From NCBI RefSeq assembly GCF_001039355.2, contig NW_019775303.1, forward strand, positions 215,664-279,663: a stretch of DNA of 64,000 nt, written 5' to 3'. The stretch is from Lingula anatina. Lineage: Eukaryota; Brachiopoda; Lingulata; Lingulida; Lingulidae. Position numbers and translations under genes: made by a program. How positions within the stretch are numbered: the stretch's first letter is position 1; each line of letters opens with the position of its first letter. The notes beneath the pieces are model-generated. The model had not been told where the DNA came from. It saw only the letters and a list, made by a program, of their open reading frames with translations, and did not search any database. Shown here in pieces: positions 38,341-49,323 of the stretch.

Positions 38341-41300
38341 ATGGATTCAACACCAGATGATTGGAGGAAAAACTGTGGCATCCTGGAATGCAATAGGTTG
38401 GTATGGATATAAAGAAATTTGTAACTTTCTCAGTTCTGCATTCAACAGACCATTTTTTCTTCAGAACTCCTTTTTGAAACATGCTCAGGGCTTGTACTAG
38501 TACTACCCTGTACATACTGGTATGTTATGCCAAAATATTATAGGTACCCAGTACATCTGGTAAAAAAGGTACATCTGGCGATTAACAAAAATGAAAAGCA
38601 GCAAATTTTGAGTATATTCTGCAAAGTTCTGATTAAAAAAACATTAAATGATATAAATGAATTTAGAGATTATTAAAACTTCAAGGGAAATACTAGTAAA
38701 AGGAAGGAGGTGTTGACTCATAAAAAATGATTTTAATGTTAGATTCATGAGATTCACTGTGACAGTCATACAAATAACTGCTCCACATTGAAGAAATTGT
38801 CATCAACATCATACCTTCTGAGGTATCATACCTTATCAATTTTTGAAAAAAAAAAAAAAAATGAAGGAAGCCTAATTGAATTTGGTGATTATCAGAAGAA
38901 TACATGTCTTATCTGAGATGTACCTATTTTGGCAATCTGCATATATTTTTGTATTGTGAGGCATTTCTTATATTTCCAAGAAAATGTACATTCATCACAC
39001 CAATGAATGTATGCTGATCAGTGCACAATTTTCTTCTTGTTTATATTTTCAGAATTTCTGTCCTTACCTGTTTTTTATATCCTTTAGAAAAAAGAGAGTT
39101 ATTGTTCCTTATCTTAAAGCTTATTAACCGTGTTGGCTAATTGGAAGTGGGGAAAAGTTGTACAGATGTATAAGCATAAAGTAAGATGGCCCACAAACTA
39201 AAATATTTGAAGATAGTTGGACTTGACAAACCCAAGCTTGCACTTATATTCCCTGAAATATTTACTACAGGGATCTTGCATAACACTTCAGAAATGAAAT
39301 GTTTATGCCTTTGTATCCTGGCTATTATATCGGTTGAAAGTGGCTTTTGACTTCCAAAATCCAATCAATTTTGAATTGGTGGACTTGTATGTTCTGCTCT
39401 GTTATTGTTTAGTTTAGCCAAATTCAAAAGGAAAAGCAGTGATTAAGCATTGGCCAGTGATATAATAGTCTAATGTTTGCTCAGCTTTGACCAATATGAT
39501 TCAATGAATATCAGCTATAGCTAATTAATCATGTTTAGAGGTATCCTCTGCAGGGTTTTTGTGCCAAGTCTAATTCTATACACATTCAATCTTTTCCTAC
39601 TCACAAATCAGTGCTTGACCAGTGTCCCTTATGTTTTGTACTTATTCTAATTAATTTAATTTGTTCAAAATTAATTATAATATTATTTTAAGAAAGGAAT
39701 ATCAACATCAGGTACTTTAATTTGATTAGTTTATCATTTTTAAGGTTTGAATACTTACAGACAGGTAGCTTTGCTAGGTTTTAGACATTAAAATGCCTTT
39801 AGGGTATTTTCAAACAAATATAGTATATTTTTATTAATTAATCAGAGCATTTTACCCTTGCGCACTGCAACAATCACCTTGCTAAGCTTAGGTATTTGCT
39901 CACTAGTAAACAACAGTCATGTAAAAAACATTCATTTTGTTTGTTAAGTTATTCCATGCAGGATTTACTTGACAAATGGTCTACTTGTGAAATATGGCTC
40001 AGCCCATCCCTTCACTTGACATTCATGTTTTGTAATGTTAAGAAAACTTCATTTTAAATGAATCAGGGTTCATTTGGACCTTCATGTCTTCCTGGAATTT
40101 CATAAGGAAATGTCAACATCAGGTGCTTTTATTTGAGGGGTTTTACTATTTTAGAGTCTGAATTGGGAAAAGTAAATAAATTTGGTAGGATATTTAGTTA
40201 TAAAAATATGACTTTAGGACATTTTCTGATCTGATCAGGTCAGTATAGTTATTGTCCTTAAAAAAACTTGAAATGCTCTCCCATGATATTCATTTTACCA
40301 CTGGACCATTTCTTTTAAATCCAGTTATAACACTTAATTTCTAATTTACTTTACACCATTATAAATATTTTTATGTGTTATTCAGGTACATGTTGGAGAA
40401 GGGCATTGCTTCTGATGTGAGTTTTATAGTGGGAGAGGAGCAGGAGCCTATTCCAGCACACAAGTATATGCTGGTCAGTAGAAGTTCCGTGTTCTTTACA
40501 ATGTTCTATGGAACACTGGCAGAAAAGCAACCAGAAATTGTTGTCCCAGAACTAGATAAGGAAAGCTTTATGGTTGTACTCAGGTAATGTATTTTCTCTG
40601 TTTTGTTTGCCATACAAAACACAGGTACAACACATTTCCATTAGTGCACAAGCAATGCAATGAAAACAGTTCAGGGTAATGGTCTGGTTTCCATGAAATA
40701 TTTTCATCTAAATCCGACCACAGTGAAAATGCCAGTAATATATATAAAGGACAATCACATCAGGGAGCAAAGGCACTTTGCAGCAAGAAATAACTTGCCC
40801 TTTCCATTTTCAGGTATATTTATTTTGAAGAGTGCAATATTACCCCTCTCAATGTAATGGCGGTATTATATGCAGCCAAGAAGTACCTCTTATCAGGACT
40901 GATTCGCCATTGTCAGGGTTACTTGCAAGAGAGCATGGACGATGAAAATGTCTGCACAATACTGGAACAAAGTTTGTCATTTGGAGAGGCTGATCTCCTA
41001 GACAAGTGCCTGCAGTATATAGATATCAATACAGAAACAGTGTTGAAGTGTGAGTCATTTTTACATATCAAGCAAGAAACTTTGACCCTTATTTTAAGTC
41101 GAGATACTCTGCGTAGTCCAGAGTCAGGTGTATATGAAGCATGCTGCCGTTGGGCAGAATCAGAATGCAAAAGACAGGATTTAGAGCTCATTGGAACTAA
41201 TTTTAGATTGGTACTAGGGAATTGTTTGTATCTTATACGTTTTCCATTACTAAGTGTACAGTTTTTCAACTCCAAAGTGGTTCAAAAGGGAATCCTCCGG

Positions 41301-41882
41301 GAAGAAGAATCAAAGGAAGTTCTTGATTATTTGATTACTGGCAATCGAGTTAATGTCCCTTTTCCAACCAGCAGGAGGTGCTTGCCTAAGCAGGAAAACT
41401 CCAAACTGCAGAAATGTAAACGGTTTAGAAATTCAGAATCAGGATGGGTGGTTAATGGTAGGGAAACTGATGCAATAGTGTTTTGCTGTGATACAAATAT
41501 ATTGCTCTATGGGGTTGGTTTATATGGGCCTGAAGAAAAAGGCTTGTCCACCGAATATAATGTGAAACTTCAAATATCAGATTTGAATGGACTTTGTCTT
41601 TATGATCGACAAGATATATGCAAGGTGAAGATGAAGAGTGATATATATCAGTTTGATATGGGAATGGCTGGGGTGGAGTTAGAGGCTAATGTATGGTATA
41701 TACTTAGTGTGGTAATAAACGGATTACCAACAAGGAAGGGCTATGATGGCCTCAAATTTGTCAAATCTGGGAATGCATCCTTTGAATTTGCAAGCACTTC
41801 AAGAAGTACCAATTCAACAGATGTTGAAGAGGGACAAATTCCTGAGTTGTATTTTGCAGAACTGCGAGAAAAAGATGGGTAA
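38341..41882 (+). CDS. BTB-BACK-PHR domain protein, BTBD3/6-like
   Basis: Three coding exons, 38341-38396, 40386-40583 and 40814-41882, with phases that join (2, 2), give 440 aa. A BTB domain spans about residues 25-125 (ASDVSFIVGEEQEPIPAHKY, SSVFFTMFYGTLAE). A BACK domain spans about 135-245 (SGVYEACCRWAESECKRQ). A C-terminal PHR fold spans about 285-435 (GVGLYGPEEKG ... GQIPELYFAE). Known members (BTBD1/2/3/6) are Cullin-3 substrate adaptors; BTBD6 promotes neuronal differentiation in vertebrates. The exact paralogue is unclear because the sequence is rather diverged. The first exon donor is an unusual AG/gttggt, but the only one that keeps the conserved NRYMLEKG frame. The gene diverges from NCKAP1 and converges on the calcitonin-type gene. 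Confidence 0.92.
39690..40175. repeat. Two diverged copies of a dispersed repeat
   Basis: Around 39695 and 40105 the words atcaacatcaggt, ctttatttga and ttttatcatttt recur in the same order, followed by a second shared block (attaaaatgcctttaggg / taaaaatatgactttagg). A third partial copy lies near 5145-5200. The family is unknown. Confidence 0.55.
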
Positions 41883-42674
41883 ATGAAATTATAAATTAAC
41901 AATTACCCCATCTTGCCTCGAAATCAGAGATGAGAGACAGCAAGTTTAAAGTTTTATTTGCTTCAAGACCCAAGATGATCACTAGCATAGATGTAAGTTT
42001 TTTTTTGGTATTTATAACTTATTATGTTGTCTTGATTGAAATAATTTTTGCGATATATTATTAAATCATGTTTTTTATTTTCAACTCTTTCTGTGCCACA
42101 TTTCTTTCATCCACTACAGTTTAAATTCTGCAAAACAGCAAAGTAGACATTCTAGAATTTAGTTGTTGCAGGTCATATGAAAATCAGGAAATGTCACATG
42201 ATTAAGCTGCCATATTGGTGTTGCATGAATTTGGACTAGATTTTCATAAATGAAATGGTCCTGGTGAAGAAAATGTTACAGTTCTAGTAAAATCTGAAGC
42301 CTTTGTTGAAAAATACTTCTGGATATTTCTGTGTATCTCATAACCTGTTGTATGATTTTGATAATTTGATTGTTCATATTTTATATACTGATTTTTAATT
42401 ACATTTTTAGCAAATATTTCATGTTTTGTATTTTATAGTTTATCTTGGAGTGTGCACTGTGTGTAACATATCTTTACATTTTATTGTTCAGTTATTTGAT
42501 AGTGTTATAAGAGTTATTGTTAAGTAATATATGCACTGAGATATACACTTAATGTTTTTTACTGTTCAACACTGCTGTGCTGTGATAGATAAGTGTGCCA
42601 TAGAACCTAGCTTTAAGGTTGAACCATATCTGAAACCATTCTATTTAAAAATATGGATTTATAATTGAGCAAAA

Positions 42675-42680
42675 AATAAA
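42675..42680 (+). terminator. Poly(A) signal of the BTB-PHR gene
   Basis: AATAAA lies about 790 bases after the stop. A minus-strand AATAAA at 42715-42720 may serve the converging neuropeptide gene, so the two 3' UTRs probably meet or overlap here. Confidence 0.5.
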
Positions 42681-43119
42681 AAAAACATCAAAATTATTAC
42701 CTTATTGTAAGAGATTTATTAAACCTTATTTATCCAATTATTTCAGTAATTTACAGTCGCGCAATCAATGAATATTTTGGACTGCGCAAAAATTATTGCA
42801 CATAACGAAGCGGTTACTTCTACCATACCTTATTTGCAAATATCAAATCCATCTGTTTTCAGCATTGTCAAGTTGCAAATAGCTTTTGGTCTGGCATTTT
42901 TGTGCTCCGCCTTTAAGACAATCTACAAATAAAATTTGATTTTTGTTTAGAACGAATCAAATACAAAGCCATATTAACTCACTGTTGGACGCAGCGCTAG
43001 ATAGCTCCAGGGCTTACAGGTTGCATGAGTGAGCCACAACTTGCAATGCATGATAAAAGTCCTCTAACCCACCATTAACAAGTAATAAGCTACTGTATCT
43101 AGTTTCGTGACGAGATATT

Positions 43120-43395
43120 TTAATAGAATGGAACCAGTTTGTAAAACTTGGAATAAAACCGGGAAGCGTCGTCACCGTCAGAACTTTGCCAGTCCTCACT
43201 ACGTCGGGATGGATAAAAACTGTAGAAGCTTCCACCTTTGTGTTTGACACCCTCTTCGCGTTTGTTCGCCTTGGATTCATCAGAAGCTGCCGTCTCCTCT
43301 TCGCGCTTCTCTTCGTCGGCTGGGTTGTCATCTGTTACCTCCCTTTTATCGTCAGCTTCGTCGGTGTTGCGATCTTTATTGGCCGCCCTTGTGTC
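43120..43395 (-). other. Acidic C-terminal part with Phe-Tyr peptides
   Basis: After peptide c come acidic stretches cut by Lys-Arg (EVTDDNPADEEKR, EEETAASDESKANKR). They are followed by GGSFYSFYPS before Arg-Arg, and a final segment containing RFYSKFYKLVPFY directly before the stop. These resemble the Phe-Tyr ends in the 44124-44246 part. Confidence 0.7.
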
Positions 43396-46300
43396 CCGGC
43401 GCCGCCTTCCTGGGCTGTGGACGGAGTTCAGGTACTTCCAAGTGTCGGCTGCTGCCGCTGCACTCTCCACGTCACAAGAGTGGCCCAGATTCATGAGACA
43501 GGCGCGTTTCCTGGAGTCGGTAACATGATAAAGTGAGGCATGAAGTTTTCTTTTTATTAATGGTGATTTTATTTTTGGAGACATCAGTGTAACTTTTGAA
43601 GCTTGATCTTATAAAGCATATGATTGAAAAGGGATATAACACTTATTCATGAATTTTTGCATTGCTCTTATTGAACACATTTTTTCATTATTTTTAGCTT
43701 CTTTAACTGTCTAAATAAGAAATCTCGCTAACTATTAAAAGCTAAATGGTTGCAACTTACTGTTGTTTATGAAGGCGTGCATCCAAGTTGCTTAGCAGAC
43801 GCTTCAAGGACGAGATTCCACTTCTCTTTCTCGCTATACTGCGAAGAACGCTGAAATAATGTAAAGAGGGTTTTTGGTAATTATGTCACAATGTCAACTA
43901 TCAATTTCAACTGGTTGACATGTACTAAAAATGATACTATAGCAAAAAAATCGTTTTAACATTTACAGTGCTCAGATAATGGTAAGATTTACATGCATGT
44001 ATGAAAGGAAAACGATAGAAAATTTGTAAAAGTGAAGAAAAAATACCTTTCGGAATCCTCTCCGAGACCGACGTCTTCTCCCTGAACAAACATATCAAAT
44101 TCTCCATCTTCGCCATCTCTCTTGTAAAAGTTGGACATGGACTCGTCATCATTGAAGTAGAACCTGTCCATGTCAGCTGTATTGCCTCTCTTGTAGAAGG
44201 CGTAGGGGTTTTCATCAGTAAGATAAAAGTTACTGTTTGATTGGGCTCTCTTAAATGGTTCACCAAACCCTCCAAAATTGGGTTTACCTAAGCCAGTGTT
44301 TACTCCATACATGTTGCCAGTATTCCCTATGGACGGGGACGGTTGGCTGGCGGGGACCAGTGGATAACTGCAGGTGCCCGTTCCTGATGGACATGGTCCA
44401 GTCCAGTAAATGGAACGCCTTTTCCTGTGAAAAAATAGTTTCAATATCGACTTGAAAGTCTCAATGCAGGAATATTAACACTTATAATTTAAAACTAAGA
44501 AGTTTTCAATATGGAAGTTAAGCTTTATAAGATAATACTCTCTCGATTTATACCGCTGTAAAATATCGTTGTCTGTCAGTAATCGGTCAGATTAGGCTAA
44601 GACCCTATGTTCAGATGACTAGAGCTATGCTTTAAATAATTTAGAGATCTCATGAAAATGACTGTGTTATTACCTTGATTTCGGTTTACTGTCACGTTTT
44701 TTACCAGGTCCGAATTTGCTGCCAAGTTTCTCTTGGGCGTTAAGCTTGGCGTCAAGGTCGGAGATGAGGCAAAATGGGTTCATGCCTCCATTCACGCTGC
44801 AGGTTCGTTTTCTGAAAACCAAAAAAAAAAAAAAAAAAAAAAAAAACAAACTTATACTCGGAATTTGAAAATACACTTGTATTGCACTAATGATTTCCCT
44901 TCGGTAAAGAGATATTATATTAACCAGACTTGCTGAAATTAACTAAATTTGAAAGGTGCCATTTGATATAAGCGTAATCTGCATGCGCTACAACCACTCT
45001 TATGTATTTGTTCGATGAAGACGTTAGGAATTTATCGTATATTATAAGTATGATCTTGTCTTTTTGGTGCCAAATCAAATTGGAAGACAAAGGCTCGATG
45101 GTAAATCTAAATAGATAAGCCTTAAATGACGAGGATATGGCATAACATATATTCATCTGAGTGAACATTATAATATTAATTTGTTATATATATATATATA
45201 TATATGATAAAAAGACATAAAGAAGAGCATTATTTTGCCCCGACCGCTTTCATTGCATCTTGTTTGTTTATTTTGGTTGTTAAGTGATGTCATAAAGACT
45301 CAATGTGATGTCTCTGACAATGGGTGTTTGATTGTTGCTTTTACCAATGCTATATATATATATGTAAACTTTTATGTTATATTATCTAAATCTTGCAAAT
45401 TCGACTTTCGCCTTCAACAGAGGGAAAAAAATTATCAAATATCATTTATCAAAGCCAAAATATAAGAGGCAGGAGCGTGATATTTTCCTGTTAAGAAGTA
45501 GGCCTTCTTCCTTTAAAACGCTATTGTGTGGTTCTGAAATGATCGATGATCATGAAAGCTGTTGAACCAGCGATGCGTTGTATTTATTAAAATCATTAAG
45601 TAATCTTATCACGGGAAAAGTAATCTTGCCATGCAACGGACAACGTCAAACTTAACTTCATTACAGTGCAGTTTCTGAGAACGCGAGACAGCTATTTTGT
45701 GAACCCACAACATTGGAATGTGAAAGGTAGACACCATATCAACTTCATTTCATAACAAATTTGCACTCAAATGACAAGTTGATTGTCTGGTCAAACACAT
45801 TGTATGGTCCTTGAGTTGCAGTAATCTGTGATCTGATATTTCCAGAAAAAAGTTTTTGCGCCATGTTAACACATGCTTATGTTCATCTAGCAATTAATGA
45901 CGTGAAAAGAATTTTGTTAAGATTTTTTCGCAAGGCATTTGCAGCAAATGCGTCATCGGTGGTGCTAAAGTGATTAAAAAGAGTGCGGAAAGTGCTATAT
46001 TGTATACCTTAAGTGAGAACTAATTCAATTGCAAATCTATAAAAAGAAATGTCTACAGTATTAAAAAATTTTTTTTTAATTGTCTCCGTTTAATAAATGA
46101 AGAAAAGCCATATACATAAAATTACTGCTTGAAAAAAGCTGCATATCCAAATGGCACATTTAGAGGGCTTGGTTGGGGTTTCCATTCTTTCAGTAAGTCA
46201 ACACTTGAGCAAACACTTGTATGGTAGCCTATAGAAAACAGATGAATTCCAAATATAAAACTTACCGCCAAGCATGAAGATCTCTTGTGGATCTGATGGT

Positions 46301-47302
46301 TCTTCTGCCAGGACTCTTGTGGCTACCCAAATACTCATATGCGTTCATTTTATCATGGATGTTTTCTCCAAAACAGAAAGTGCTCATGCCCCCGTTCAGT
46401 GCACATGTCCGTTTCCTGAAAATATACACGCTGTGCTGTACTCAAACCTTTACAAATACCATACGAGAAGACACTTTCTTCTGTAATCCGTAATGTTCTA
46501 TATTATTATCAAATATTCGTGTGAATTTCAACCTTGAAACTCAAATTTATACCAAAAAAATGAATTACGACACCATATGATTCATATGAAATACATTGTA
46601 TGGGCAATTATTTGAAGAAATGAAAACAGCAGAAAAGCCCAAGGGTAAACAATGCGCTGAAGAAGCGCTCATTGTTACATAGGCCCTACCAAAGAGTGTC
46701 ACAAAAATAAATCGTTTCGATATACTTACTGTTGCTTCAATAAATCGGCGTCGATTTCTTCTAATACTCGCTTCATTTCAGAAAATTGGCTGCGTTGGCG
46801 TTTTAGGTTTCTAATACTTCTAAAGAATGTAAAACAGACAATTTTCCAAAGGCCCAAATCAATGAATGTATCAATACTAATCATCATCATCATCATACTG
46901 ACTGCAGTCGACCGACAACATCATAAATAGACTTCCAGACCTGCGGTCCTTCATGACACTGGCAAGCTCATTTATCAACACTAAAGGACACAAAATATAT
47001 GTTTTCATTTACAATTTTTTGTTCATTTGACCAAGAAAACGTCATTTAAACAAAATAACCTTTCGTCCCAGCGTTTTGCAATAATACCTGATTTTCTTTC
47101 TGCGAGTTCTGCTTACTCTGGAATGTATGTAACTGTTCACAACATTTTCTGTAATTAGTTTTCTAATGTATCCTGACTTTTAAAATGACACAACTCACCT
47201 GAGGGCTTCCAGTTTTGAGGCACCTGTTAGATTCAGAACAAGGATATGGAAAAATACAATAGTCATACCCCAGTGAGCTAAACTTCTCCATTCTGGCAAC
47301 AT
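43120..47302 (-). CDS. Multi-peptide calcitonin-type neuropeptide precursor
   Basis: Coding exons in transcript order: 47199-47302 (signal peptide), 47088-47117 (uncertain), 46899-46958 (start uncertain), 46730-46819, 46266-46415, 44674-44811, 44047-44424, 43761-43850, 43120-43510. The full model is about 476 aa. It starts MLPEWRSLAHWGMTIVFFHI, a clear secretory signal. Dibasic and tetrabasic sites release three peptides with an N-terminal two-Cys loop and C-terminal Pro-Gly before basic residues, the layout of calcitonin-family hormones (Pro-amide after Gly processing). It also yields a distinct two-Cys peptide (SIYWTGPCPSGTGTCSYP...) and several acidic or Tyr-rich peptides ending in Phe-Tyr. 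Expected role: secreted ligands for calcitonin-type class B GPCRs. All internal exons are multiples of three in phase 2-2. Family assignment is by motif, not by search. Confidence 0.85.
43411..43503 (-). other. Predicted calcitonin-type peptide c
   Basis: 31 residues starting ACLMNLGHSC (Cys-x7-Cys) and ending YLNSVHSP, then Gly and Arg4. It is released after Lys-Arg. The alanine-rich middle (ESAAAAADTW) should be helical. C-terminal Pro-amide is inferred from the Gly. Confidence 0.8.
43761..43850 (-). other. 90-nt linker exon preceding peptide c
   Basis: It encodes SLKRLLSNLDARLHKQQ before the split codon leading into Lys-Arg and peptide c. It has the same length, the same phase 2-2 and the same ending HKQQ/LKQQ as exon 46730-46819, which precedes peptide a. 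I infer duplication of a linker-plus-peptide exon pair. Confidence 0.8.
44124..44414 (-). other. Two-Cys 54-residue peptide and two Phe-Tyr peptides
   Basis: After RKRR comes a 54-residue segment (44253-44414) starting SIYWTGPCPSGTGTC (Cys-x6-Cys) and ending GGFGEPF before Lys-Arg. Next is AQSNSNFYLTDENPYAFY before Lys-Arg (44193-44246). Then comes a 21-residue peptide starting GNTADMDRFYF and ending SMSNFY before Lys-Arg (44124-44186). None has the Pro-Gly end of calcitonins. Function unknown. Confidence 0.75.
44706..44804 (-). other. Predicted calcitonin-type peptide b
   Basis: 33 residues starting TCSVNGGMNPFC (Cys-x9-Cys) and ending GSKFGP, then Gly-Lys-Lys-Arg. The exon acceptor lies next to a long uninterrupted T tract on the minus strand. 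Confidence 0.85.
46310..46408 (-). other. Predicted calcitonin-type peptide a
   Basis: 33 residues starting TCALNGGMSTFC (Cys-x9-Cys) and ending YLGSHKSP, then Gly-Arg-Arg. It shares the N-terminal pattern T-C-x-x-N-G-G-M-x-x-F-C with peptide b. Confidence 0.85.
46730..46819 (-). other. 90-nt linker exon preceding peptide a
   Basis: It encodes SEMKRVLEEIDADLLKQQ up to the split codon before Lys-Arg and peptide a. It pairs with the paralogous linker exon 43761-43850. Confidence 0.8.
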
Positions 47303-47682
47303 TTTCCCAGTTTTCTATTTATGTCCTAAATTTGGAAAATGAAGAATATTTATAATGTCGGAATAATAGATGGCCATTACTGCCTAGGATGTAATGGCCT
47401 TGTGAAATTTTCTATCACGACGCTCGCAGAATATGAACCATAATTCGTCTAAATTACTCTCTTTGTCTTTGAAACCTTAGTCCTCTCCTATTAGAAAATA
47501 TTAACTATAATTGATCAGCACTATTAACGATCAAAGAGTGCTCCTAAGAAACCCATATAATTGTGTAAATGACACTTAAATTTGCTGGACGAACTGTTTT
47601 ATCTTATAGTTAGTGAACTATAAACTGATAAACGGGAATGAAAAAGTACCTCTGTGTGATAAACTATTCATAAAATCCTCAC

Positions 47683-47750
47683 CTTTCTAGTTCTTGGTTG
47701 GTTTATTGCTCAGAGGACCAGTAACGATCGAGCATACCCTCTCTTTTATA
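47683..47750 (-). promoter_or_regulatory. TATA box and 5' UTR exon of the calcitonin-type gene
   Basis: The minus strand has TATAAAAG at 47743-47750 and, about 60 bases on, a good donor (CTAGAAAG then gtgagg, exon edge 47683). That predicts a short non-coding first exon starting near 47715-47720. The next exon has a UTR acceptor (tttag) at 47326 just before the ATG at 47302. Promoter use is inferred. Confidence 0.45.
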
Positions 47751-48097
47751 TTGCCTTTGTAATTCTAATAAATGTGACAAGATTATTTCAAATATTGTCA
47801 CAGTGTAATGTCAATATATCTTAATGAGCAAGGGAAGAGTAAAGTTCATGAAAATTAAGCGAGGGATATTGTCCACCTTAGTGTTCTCGAAAAATTATTA
47901 AATGTGTATTGCAAAGTTAACAAAGTTCGTGCATATAAATATTACGTGTGATCCAAACCTTGTTAAGTGCTACCAATAGTGTGGAAAGAAGTGGAAACAC
48001 GAAGTTTAAAAATGTTCAGGATCGGGGCGGAGTGTGAGGCTGTGTTTGGTTTTGGAAGACTTTTGGAGAGACAACTGGTATAAAGAAGCGCGTGCGT

Positions 48098-48098
<1 letters not shown>

Positions 48099-48137
<39 letters not shown>

Positions 48138-48170
48138 CTGGGCGAGAGAGAGAGAGAGAGAGAGAGAGTG
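48099..48170. repeat. (GT)n and (GA)n compound microsatellite
   Basis: A GT-dinucleotide run is followed within about 12 bases by a GA-dinucleotide run. Confidence 0.9.
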
Positions 48171-48785
48171 AAAAGCGTTAATCACATTTTTTTACTTTTG
48201 ATTGACCACCTTTTTGTGATGGATGCGGAATTCCTCACCCCCGCACTCGATACTAAGCGACACTATGTTTCTCTCTGGCGACAGAGGGCGCAACTTATTA
48301 AATCCGCAATGTCTTATTGAGAACTCGTTCGAAGACATGACGTAGTATTCCACTCCTATTTCATGTCAAAAATCCCACCTGTTATACAAGAATACCATCT
48401 TAGTAGGCTCTGCCTTGTTTCTCAATTTCCTCTGTTATCATTATGAAAACACTTAAGATAATTAGATCAGCAACAATTGCTATTGATTTTCACGGAAATT
48501 GTGGTTAAGATTATGCTATGTGTGCAAACAATTGTTCTTAAGACACGACTTGATCGAATCAAATAGGTAATTTTGTGTTGAGGCGGTGATTGCACGAGTT
48601 CAAGAAAAAATGTGATTTTTGGTTTCTAGAGTAATATCCACTGTATGTGGACCTACATCCTTATCTCTAGTAGTAGGATCACTGTGAACGAACAACTTTT
48701 CACTGCCTATTCCAATCAGTCATATATCAATTCAGTAAAAAGTGTTCAACCCGGTCTTAACGAATCCCACGTATATACAGGCTTA

Positions 48786-49323
48786 CCCAACTACCAGACT
48801 CGGCACCTAAGGATCCTGAATTAACCGGTATATCGGACCACACTACCCGTTTTCAAGGTGTGTGTCAGATCGCATTTCGGAGTATCAGCCAGAACACCGA
48901 CAGGATGAGCCCTGGCATGCTCGGCTGTCACCTTGATTGGATAGTAAACGATTGTCGTAAAATCGCTATATGATTTTAAAACCGGATGCATAAATTTGAA
49001 AGCCACCTAGATGAACCTTAGACTGCCACATTAATCTAATACAATGCAAAAAAGCCCTATCAAAAGTGGTTAAAACATTCAAACCGAATGTCATAAAGTC
49101 CCCATATATCCCCATAGAGACAATAAAATAGAGTACTCTAAAGTAAGAGTACAGTTTAAGGTTGTTCAGCCGAGCGTGGATGAGCCCGCAGTCGTGCTAC
49201 AAAATTTGTTCTGGGGTATGATACTCCGAAATGCGATCTGACACACACCTTGAAAACGGGTAGCGTGGTCCGATGATATACCGGTTAATTCAGGATCCTT
49301 AGGTGCCGAGTCTGGTAGTTGGG
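48786..49323. mobile_element. Foldback element with ~112-bp inverted arms
   Basis: The arms 48786-48897 and 49208-49323 are near-perfect inverted copies starting cccaactaccagactcggca, with one 3-base indel and a few differences. The roughly 310-base interior includes a segment that recurs in inverse orientation at about 5570-5795. No coding capacity and no clear target-site duplication were found. Confidence 0.7.

Noticed and set aside
40919-41275. 118-aa minus-strand open frame
   Set aside because: Shadow of the large BTB-PHR exon on the plus strand.
43186-43536. Two overlapping plus-strand open frames of 116 and 96 aa
   Set aside because: They are the antisense of the last exon of the calcitonin-type precursor; composition follows the opposite strand.
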